Assembly (NCBI GenBank): GCA_039566865.1
Contig: CM076949.1
Span: 930,001-994,000 of the forward strand
Direction of reading: 5' to 3'
Source of the DNA: Aurelia coerulea
Lineage: Eukaryota > Cnidaria > Scyphozoa > Semaeostomeae > Ulmaridae
Length of the DNA: 64,000 bases
Shown: positions 46,888 to 57,800 of the stretch, in pieces
Layout: every line of letters begins with the position of its first letter
Numbering within the stretch: the stretch's first letter is position 1
The notes under the pieces: model-generated
The model's database searches: none
Told to the model about the DNA's origin: nothing
The model's input: the letters and a program-made list of their open reading frames with translations, nothing else
Translations under genes and position numbers: made by a program

Positions 46888-48834
46888 TTATAGTTTATAG
46901 ATAAAATAATTTCCAGCAGCGCCAGAACACATGCCGTACTTAGAGAAGGGACATTTCTCATACTTTGCATTGACACATCCATCTGATACACCATGTTTGT
47001 TGTAGTTGATCTCACCAGGACCTGCCCAGCATTCAGCGTAGAAAGAAAGACCAAAATATTTGTAACCTCTTTCTTTTGATTTCTGAGCACAATGACAAAG
47101 AATGCTAGAAGAAAAAAATATTCTACGTGAGTAAACCCGGCGATCTCAAACAAAATATTCCATACCAACCTCTTTTTGCTGGAAAAGAATTGGGAAAATA
47201 GCTGTATCCTACTGAGTGCCCCCAAAAAAGTACTCCTGTTTGAAAACTTTCTGAAATATACATAGAATGTTGCTTAAAGACTATAGCTCAGAATAAGGAA
47301 TTTTCAAGGTGTCATTTTATAGCCTTTGCCCTTTAGACACGAAAACAAGCATTTGCCATCTTTGGATCATTGACAACAAAAGATATCAAAAAGAAAATTT
47401 AGCCTGATAATCAAATTTTACTGATTTTTTAAACGGGAGTGCATATTTGGGACACGCGGTACAAGCATAATTTCTTACGACCGAATAATGCTTTGAAGAG
47501 TGGCATTTCATCAAATCAGATCTTCAAAGCAGAGATTGCCTGAATAAATTTCAAGGCATCTTACTGAAAGAAACACTAAATAGGATATTTCTTTTGACAG
47601 GATAAAGTGGGGGGGGGGGGGGGGGTGATCCAAGTGGGCCATATAAAGATGTTTTAATGTAAGAATGATCATTTTGAGAATTTTGTTTTTGAAGTAGTAT
47701 TTATATGTAGTTTTCACACTATTCTTCTTCCTCTCCTTAATGCCACAGGGTAGACATGATATTTTGATTCTTATGGTATCGTCTTTCGTAGTATTGTAGA
47801 GTATTTTGTAGGTAGTGTAATAAGTACTGTGAATTGTAAATTTTCAATTGATGATATATAAAAAAAAGAGCTATTGGAAACTAAACAACCTTCCACACTC
47901 TTTTCACTGATTGATTGTACGTTTCACAATATACCGGGTGCGCCAAAATAAACTATGCAGGTTTGGCAGGCCACAATAAATGGTAGACTAGACCGATTTT
48001 GAAGATTTATGACTTAATCTTTAGCAGAAAACCTGAATTAGATTTTTGGACTTTTTGCAAATTTTCCGTTTTCAGTTTTTAGAGCTAGAAGCGAGTTTCT
48101 TAAAATTTCAGTTTTCGAAAACATTGAAAACGATGAAAAAACGTCGATCAAATTTTAAAAGATTCAACATGCATGACCAAAGAGAAAACGTTTCAGGGGG
48201 ATTTGGGGGGTTTAGTATGAGCTCTCTTATAGCAGATTGTGATTGGTCGATCTCTGAATCGTAAATCACCACGAACAAGTTCTCTCTTTGCCCATTCATG
48301 TCGATTATTTAGAAAACTTGATCGATGATTTTTTTATCGTCTTCAGTGTTTGCGAAAACTATAATTTTAAGAAACTCGCTTCTAGCTCTAGAAATTGAAA
48401 AAGAAAAATTTTGCAAAAATCCCAGTATCTAATTCAGGCTTTCTGCTAACGATTTAGTCATAAATCATCAAAATCGGTCGAGTGTACAATTTATTGTGGC
48501 CTGCCAAACGTGCATAGTTTATTTTGGCGCACCCGGTAGTACGCAAGCCACTTTTAAAGTCTTGAATTATTTCCTTTAAAGAAACATACAGCATGGTACA
48601 GCAACACAAAATTGAAAGGGTAAACAAATTGGAAATGTAATTAATGCAAAATATAGACGTTTACTTACTCCTGCATAGATTGAGGATAGTTCCTCCAATT
48701 TATAGTAAATCCTACATGACCATGATTAGGATCTCTGTGGTTATCTAAAAGTATTGGCAACAAAGGGTCATTGTAATTTTGGTTGAAGCATCCAAGAGCC
48801 TCCATTTTTACACCACATGCTTGTTCAAGAGAAG
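46888..48834 (-). CDS. C-terminal Cys-rich module
   Basis: Exons 48669-48834 and 46888-47104 encode about 125 residues with [50 protein letters not shown] and [14 protein letters not shown], ending [20 protein letters not shown] and KL-stop. I recognise the pattern (GCF, a short leucine-rich stretch, CAxKxxxxGYKYFGxxFYxECWxGP) from extracellular proteins of cnidarians, but I cannot attach a Pfam name or function. It may be an adhesion or lectin-like module. The stop is TAA. Confidence 0.8.
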
Positions 48835-51800
48835 CTGAAATAAAGAGAATGCTAGCTGTTAATATTGTTAAGGAAGTGATGCTCAGGGTTTATTGATGAT
48901 GGTGCAACTGTTTTATGAATGTACGTAGATCAAATTTAAAGGTGCTTTATAAAGCGTCATAAATCTACAATAGCCCTTGTAGCTATTCTGAAAAGAACTT
49001 TTGCAGCTTTTCAAGAATTTTCGAAGGTGCAAAATAATGATAGAAGCTCTAACGCCATGAAGCTCCAACGCACCTTCTGTATAAAGGTGTATCAAAATAT
49101 CGTTCTATCCAGGCTCTTTTGTAGAATAGCTAAACGGTCCATTAAAATGAACGAACGGGGCTATATGGCGTCCGTCTACAAATAGGACAAAGAGAAACCA
49201 AAACAATTTATTTTTCTCCTTGGCTCTGCTTTCTTTCACCATGCATTGGATTATCAAATACAATAGGCTGTTTATAAACGCGTGAGATCTCATCTATTAA
49301 CTCAGGTTATTTCCTTTAAGAAAATGTGAACCATGATGTAAAAATTTTACAAATATAGTTCTAAAAGAGGGAAGAAAAATATATTTTAAAACTGGGCTGC
49401 CAAGCCATGAAAACTTTGTGAACAAGTTCAAAGAGGTATAAGACAAAAGCAAGGCAAAGTCTTGAAAGAACCATTGCAACTGAATTCGAACGAATTTATC
49501 AATTGATTCCACTTGCTTTCATGCTTAAAAACTGGTCAGTGATTCTCTGTAAAATTTGACATTTTCAACCATACCATCATTGTCGTTTTCTCGAAAGTTA
49601 ATACAAAAATGAAACATAACTAATAAATAGTTCCACAACTTACACTTTGGTGGGCAATCTTTGAAAAATATGTCATCCAAGGCAATATCGCTCAGGTAAC
49701 CTGGACCATTTATAGACTCAAAGATGACCTGCAAAGGAAAAGAAATGAGCCTCACAAGAGTTTGAGCTTGATTGGACATACGAAGGTTTCTAGGCGAGTT
49801 GTGGCCAACCTAGAGGGAAGGTGTGCTTCGTATGTTCAGGTGCACTATAAAATATTAAAGAAAGAGAGCTAAACATCAGCGCTACAGACAAAACAAACGA
49901 AAGGAAGTGCTTACAAAAAGAACCTGCTGTTGCAAACCTATGTAAATATACAAATGCTAACCTTGTTCAAAGTTTGTAATATTGAGGTGTTCATCTATTT
50001 AGCCTAATTAGTCAAAGACTCTAGAAGTTAAAGACTCTTAAATATCATGCGTCCGTGGGTCAAAACATAGTTGACAAGAAAACAAGAAGAAAGAAAGAGG
50101 GAGAGAACAGTCTTTCCTGAATTTTCTCTTTCTAAATTTCTTTCTTTAGGCTTTTGTACCCAGGGTAAAATATCCACATCATTACAGGGGCTGTACGTGA
50201 TTTTTGTAAACCATCGGAAAGTACAGAACAACCCACAAGCGTGACTTGCCTTGGGTTTTTAATGGCGGCTAGTTTCATCGCAGCTTCTACATAAGTTTAA
50301 TTGCAGTGTTTTCTTGTCTGTGTCTATGCAATGTGATGGAACTTTTGAAATCCATTAAAACTTTCAAATATTCGGCGTTAGAAAAAAGAAAACATTCGGG
50401 GCCAAAGCTTCGATTACCAAGATTGTTGCAGATACTTTGGATTACTTTTCTCTGTGCAAATCGCCATTAGCTATGTTGTGTTTAGCCTAAACGCATTCGA
50501 TGATTTGACACGCAGAGCCATACAGAGAGGACAGGTTGTACAACCCCTTTAAAGCAATTTTAGCTACTTTTCTCCAACACTTTAGCTGAGCCTGGTTGAA
50601 AGAAAGGAACCTGTTGCTCTCGCCTAACACCCCAAGTACTTTCCTTTAAAGGACAAGTCTGGGGTTAGAATAATTGTTCATAAAATGAAAGATCACAATG
50701 TTGTGAATGGTGTGTAGTACTTTTTCCAACCTTCTCTGTCTTTTCTCTGCGAAATTGCGTATTTCAATCTGTGAAATGAGCGAAATGACGTCATTATTCA
50801 TGACGTAATTTCACCCATTTCGCCTTCGCCCTGAACGAGGCTGTTTTCTTATGGAACTCTCAAGTAACTTCCGACGTCACAATCGAACCTCCAAACCGAG
50901 GCTAGCCATTTAATCGCGTTTTTAAAAATGGCGACGACATTGGGTCTAACTTGCGAAAAATGCCGTACGAATTTACAACAGAGAAACATCGCAAAACTTG
51001 GAAAGAAGTCACAAGTGATATTTGGCAGTTGGTAAGGTTGCTTTTTGACATTAATTGCAGAAACCCCGGACTTGTCCTTTAAGAAAGAGAAAACAATTAG
51101 ACCGTGTTCTTGCATGCATACCTTGAATGGTGTCTGGCTTGTGATGTTTATATTCCCTTTGAGCCATTTAGATCCTTGATCTCCACTCTTCGACCATATC
51201 GCCGATTTAACACCATTTGTACTCTGAGTTAAGACTTTGAGAGTTCCCATTGTTAAACCGTGCATATGATACCAAAATGACATGCAAAGTCCTTCAGTCG
51301 CAGGCATCTCCTTGCTAATGATTCTTGCTTTATCGTTAGCTTTAGCAGGAGCGGAAGCTTCTGTGTATATATATGAACCTGTTTGTGCGGAAGGTAGAAA
51401 GGAGTAAATCCCGGGAGTAAATCTGCAAGCAAACAGTTTTGAAAGTATGTGAGCTAGTTCTGACAGAAGTGCATTACTTCCATAATTTGGAGAATGAAAC
51501 TCACTTGAGCTCAGCCTGTCGAGCAAAGTTTAATCCAGAATCTAAGATCTCAGAAAAAATTAAGGAAGAGTGGTCTTAACCATCTAAAAGAAGCCTAAAT
51601 TGAATGCTTGTCGCCCCTAGCAAGTTGTAGCATTATTCTTCCTATTTCCAATGAAGCATCAATTCAAGAAGATATATTTTCCAAACTTTAGCGTAAAGTA
51701 ATAGTTTTTATAATACGTGGAATATCTTTCATCATGCAAACAATTTTGAATAACATTTTTACAAGGTGTAGAAATTGATTTGTAGGTTGATTTGTAGTTT

Positions 51801-54800
51801 TCTTTCCGCAACAAGATGAAAAAACAACAGCAAATGTTTGAAAATTTATATATAACCAATATTTTGTCCTGCCTTGCAGGACTTCTTCAGGGCTGTTATG
51901 TGAAAGTTATATTCAGGATTTGAAAGAACTTGGTACTGTATGTAGTTTATGCCAAATAATAGGTACTAGAAGAAAAAAACGGACGCAGAAAATAGATAGA
52001 TATTTCAGCACACTTGAGGCCTTTCAAACTTACGTTGTCATCAGAGTGTGACTGATTTGAATCTATTTTGAACATGTACAATGATTTGAAAAGGAGACGT
52101 TACACATGATTTGTTAGATATGATGGCTACGTAGAGGTTTTATTGGATGGGTTTACAAGGGTGATATCATATAATAATGATAATTATAATGAAAAAATGA
52201 ATGTGTAGAAATTACTCTGGCATTTAATCAAAGTACCATTCTATTCGAAAGCAATCTCATCTCATGGTAATGTAAATCTGACTAAAACGAATGATTGACG
52301 AAAACTGTCTTTTATTACAATGATTTCCTATATTTCAAAAATTCTTGTGAACCAACCTGTCCCTGTTGTATGATCAGAAGTGGGTCCTGTTTTTGAACTC
52401 GGAGTCCTTCCAGTTTCACGACCCCAATAGAATCTTGGCGTATTTGTGGCATCATTTTTCCAGGAGCACCAACCCTGTCCTTCAAATTCGCAATCGAATG
52501 GACCTAAGAACACAAAATAACATGAAATATATAAAGAGGTGTGTAAGATATGATGATGACTACAACGGAATCAATATATAGGCATGCTTTCAGTCACTAG
52601 TATTTTGAGCCAATGATCTTATGAGATCCAGAGATTCCGTTTGTTGTACAACAAATTGTATTCAGATAGTTTCATACTTACATCGAGTTTCAATAACCAT
52701 AATTTAAAAAACATTCTTACACTTAAAAAAATAATTTCTTCTCATAAGGAGAACTTTACGAGAAGAAATTATTTAAGTGTAAGTGTGTTTTAAAACCCAA
52801 TATAGGTATGAAACTACCTACCAAAATAGAATATTTAAGTGTTTGTTAATAGGAAACTGCTCACAAGAAAGGTGCTAGGATGGCCAAAATTTAAGAAACT
52901 CTAGCAGTATGTTTAAGAAGCAGGAAGAAACTTTTCAAACTAAATTCCATAAGATCATTGCAAATTTGTCGTTGAGACTTTGTTCGAGAAATATCTATTG
53001 CCATCTTCTTGTGTCTTGAGCCTACAATAACTCTTTACTTGTTAAACATTGTTATGTCTAAACAGATCTACACCAATGGCAGAGGCTACATCATCATTCT
53101 TGTGCCAAAAATATTAGAAATAAGTCAAGAAATATTTACGACTAAGAGGAGATCATTTTCATGTGCATCATTATGAAACCTTCAGTATTATTGGCTGATC
53201 AAACTTTCTGATGAAAAAACGTGAAGTTTAAAGATGGTCCATTATGTTCTGACAATTTCACATGTTGCCTGAGTTTAAACGAAATTTTGCTGCAAAGACA
53301 ATAACATTCATCATTCCACAATGATCCAATGTAGTACCTGAAGTAATTTAATGATTTCCAAAATCAAACTCTAAATATGAATGAGTCTATCGTACGTACA
53401 CCACCTCCCTCCAGAATACAGCGTTGATTTTGCATCAGCCTCCCGGGGGGGTTACTCCCATACTTGACTTGACGGGATGTGCCGCTCAACAGGGTGTCCT
53501 TTTACGGTAAAAATTATGCGACAGGGTGTCCTTTTCTAACGAAAATTATGCGACAGGGTATTATAATAGGTAAAAAATTTATGCGACAGGGTATCACAAG
53601 CAAAAATTGCATTCTACACTATATTTGAGATGCAAAATTTTTATGCGACAGGGTATCACAAGCAAAAATTGCGTTCTACACTATATTTGAGTTGCAAAAT
53701 TTTATGCGACAGGGTATACTTTTGGCCTATTTTTTATGCGACAGGGTGCAGGGTGTGGAGAGGTTTTCCGCACACCCCCGTCACTTCCCTAGTCAAGTAC
53801 CCCCCCGGGATCAGCCTTCAGCTTAACAATGTTTGATTACGTTGGTCCATCATCATCTATCAGAAAGGCCTCAGTTTGCGAAAAACCTCACCTTTTTTGT
53901 ATCTGAATTTCTTTAGTATATTTTATTCGTACAGCTCCACACTATTTTCATCACAAGGAATTTGAAGCCCGTCTTTTAGAAGAATCCTAACCTAACTACA
54001 GCAAATTCTAACTTCAAAGAGTTCACAATTTTTCCAAAATTCGCATTCAAATTTTCACGAGAACATTACTTCCAGAACATTATTGAGATAAAATCTTGCC
54101 TGTATAAAGAATTATAAATGCTCACCCATTCCACATCTTTTGACGTAACAATCAGTGAAGGATTTTGATTCTCCGGCACACACTTTTCCTCCATTCTTTG
54201 GCAAAGGATTGTCGCAAACTCTTGATCGGTTTCGTTTTCCTGGACCACATTCAGCATTACATGCACTCCACGAAGACCATCTGCCCCAATGACCATCAAC
54301 CGGAGCTAAGATATTGAAAGATATTATTAGGATTGAAGTCTGACAGTCTGTCTCAAATTAGCTCATAGGAGATTTGCGATAACGTGAAATAACTCATGCA
54401 AAATACTTGAATTGTTGTTATTCGCGGGCATTTTGACGCGGCATCAAATTTAAGACGGACTTTAGTTTCTGAGAAATGCAAATTCACTTAATCTACAATA
54501 CTGCTCAGAGCAAATTGTCAAATAAGATCCACGCAAGAAGGAAAAAGATCGAAAGCTAAAGCATGTCGTAGACATGTTGAAAATCATTATCATTCAAAAC
54601 GAGAGGAATCTTTTGAAAAACATATCAAAAGTATTTTTCTACCGGGTGAGTCAAAAAAGGCCCAGCGTTTGAAAAGATATTGCTCCTTGAATATATCAGC
54701 AATTATATTTTGCAATATCTTTTTTTTTTCATATATCAATTGAAACAGAAAACATGCAACAATACAACTACTGTGCCACTAATTGCAGGAAAGGACACGT

Positions 54801-57800
54801 AGTCAGCGAGTTCCCACGATGAGTGACACTTACAATTAACTAAAGAATTCAACGCAAAAGAAAAATTACCATCGAAAGGAACAAAAAAACGAAAAGCCTG
54901 ATCGCAGAGCAGAACTGAGGCTGCCTGAGAAAACGGCTGACCGGAAGCCGGTCCGACATGGATCCCTTGAACTGAAGAGAAGGTCCTTTATATCTTACAG
55001 TTGCCAAATCGCAACGTCTGGTTGAATGGACATGGTTGTCCAGCAGGACCAACTACCCAATCCATACATTTCGTAATTATGAAATCTCACTCCTCCAAGT
55101 CGGACAGACGATCGATCAACCATTCCGCAAACAGCCTCTGCTATATAAAACGCTCGGATTTCTCAATATATTGGATAGTTGCTTCTATTATCATTCTATT
55201 ATCTATCACTGGAAGGGAAGGGCTTCCATACAACATCAGATGACATAGTTCCTTGGGATCAATATTCATTGCATCTTTATTTAATATTTGAGAGAGCTGA
55301 CCGAGAAGATCTTTACGCAACTGGTTAAAAAGTGGGCAGTGCAGGAAGAAGTGCTCGTTGTTTTCTTTAGCCATGCCACAATTACAAAACGGGTCAAGAC
55401 AATCAAAGTTATGCAGAAATTTGTGTTCATTAAGGAAGCTAAATTTAAGACGACATTTCGTTAATAATCGGATTCCATGCAAGCTAGCAATGCCATAAAT
55501 TTGATTTCCCTCTGGTCTTACACGTGCCAGTAACATGCAATATCTAGTTGAACAGCAAACATGGTCAATAACTTTTAGAATGTTTTCTGGCTGAAATCGG
55601 TCGCTCTGTTAAGATTTTACAGGGTATTTTCTAAACAATGTCCCTTCGAGAAACCTTGAAAAACGTGCTAAGAATATTACCAGCAATGACTTGAGGACGC
55701 TCTAGCACGTGCTGTTCTCTTGGGGGAATGACAAAGTCTTCCCCCTGTTATGAATAACTTATTCAGGAGGATTCCATTCGCCCAACAGGACAAAATGCAG
55801 AAATGCATGTGAGTGTCATTATTGCTACAGGTTTTCGAAAGGAGTTTCTGTAGAAAACCTCTCATACCAACGGGAAGGAATGGCCGATTAAAACCGGGTA
55901 AATTGCTGAACTTGATTGGACATAATGGGAACAAAACAAGACAATTTTCAAAATTCTTACTTTGATATACAAGGAGCAGCAATTCTACAAATTCCGAGCC
56001 TTTTTATTGACTGACCCGGTAGAACAAATGTTTCATAAGAATATCCCATATAATAAAATCAGGCGGAAATTCTACCCAAAATCAAGAATGTTGTAAGAAT
56101 ACCCCAAGCTCAGAGGGTCCGGCAGAAGAGTTGAAAAAGCAAAGTTGGAACGAAAAGCACAAGCCACAAGTCTTGAAAATACACAGCCCCGATGCGATAG
56201 TCTATCTAATTCTAATATAACTTTTTGAACAAATTGTATTGAATTATCGCCTAAACCTCCTGACTCCATTTCGTTATAGCCTCTATTTTGTTTTGGTTAG
56301 AGACCACGTTTTGCTGTGATTTGAGTTTCGTTGATGATCCAAGATGGCTTGCACTCGCACATTGTCTTTTTCTATCGTAAAAATATCTTCCGAACGTGCT
56401 GATTAGGATATTTTACGACAAAGTAGCACATTTTTGGGCCAGCCTGCAAAAATTAAGCGATTCTCTCTTCTTATATATATTCATATGACATATTACAGTA
56501 TATGTTACATCCTATTATACTTTCTAATTACTATACAACTATACAACATTACAGGGACGGGACTGTCAGGAGCAAAGAAAATGACTACTCTCATGGCAAA
56601 ACATGCAAATAATAGCAACAAAATAAACGGTTGCAAAATGCTACACATACTATTAATTACTGATAAACACCAGGGCCGTAGGAAGCAGCTTCGGATTGGG
56701 GGGGGGATTGTTCTTAAAACAATAGAGAACAATACATCTAGTTAATGCTTATGACGTAGCACCATTGTTTTCAAAATTATTGGGGGGGCTTGAGCCCCCC
56801 TTGCCCCCTGCTTCCTACGGGCCTGATAAACACTAGAATCCGTTTCACAATGGATGTCAGGCCATCATAAGAGAATGATGCTGAATAATAAGAACCCCGG
56901 ATGAAAGAACAACAACGACAGCAATTGCTATCGCCACTGATCCCCCTCCAGAGTCCCAACTGCCAAACACACTGCAAATATGCTACCAGGTCAGGATTCC
57001 TGATTCGCAATATCAATGATGAGTAATTCAATAATTCTCATACCATAACATTCAGCATGACTACAATTCATTTCTTCTTTAGCTACACCGTGCTTATTAG
57101 CAGTTGGACATTCTTTCAAATCCAGATGGGAACAAAATCTTTCTCTTGTTTTGAAACATCGGCTGTCACAAGGGCCATAACTGGACCATGTGCTCCAAAT
57201 GCTTTTATCTTTGCCTAAAAATCAAACGCAAAAAAGAATCAAAATTTTGCGTCAAAACAAAATGGAAAGTTTGAAAAGTCATCGTGAATATTACACAAGG
57301 TCGATTTTAAGGATTAGATTTTAATGCACAGTTGAAATGTCTAATTATGCTTTGCTCTTTGTTGGTTCTTTTCACTCTATAAGTCCTGAAAGTACTGGTT
57401 ATTTTGAGACTATTTTGATCTAGCAAGGCCTTAAAGACAAATGACGGATATATGGCACCTTGTTTAAAAATAGAACAAAAAATGGCTGAGTGCTTTCATT
57501 GGTCCAATTGATTTGCTAATCCCTCAAGATCATCAAATACAATGGAATACAATAGGCTATATTTAGATTGCCCAGGCCCCTAACTTAAATCACCTTATTT
57601 CTCCGTGATTTGTCTGTAAGACGCAGGAAAACATTGATCTAATTGGCTCAATAATGTTTGACTGGCTGAGAGATTTTGTTGACGAATTGCTCCTGACAAA
57701 ATCACCCATAACTACATAACAAAGGAAGCAGTTTGATCGATTTCGAAAGAGTAATTTGCACACCAGGTGGCTGCTTGAGAATAATACCCGCAGTCCCCTG

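Noticed and set aside
51122..51416. Alternative acceptor TTGCAG|ATTTACTCC for the middle MAM exon
   Set aside because: It breaks the frame from the previous exon; ACAG|GTTCATA restores the expected MAM sequence in phase.
50849..51526. A single 225-codon minus-strand frame as one exon
   Set aside because: Only 51122-51378 matches the MAM domain and joins its neighbours in phase; the rest is intron and MITE sequence.
54849..55052. TATA-like TATAAAGG near 55000 followed by ATG and a hydrophobic stretch (FVFLFLSM) on the minus strand, resembling a first exon with signal peptide
   Set aside because: It lies within the LINE-derived insert of a MITE, and its donor phase does not fit the next protease exon, so an alternative promoter is not supported.
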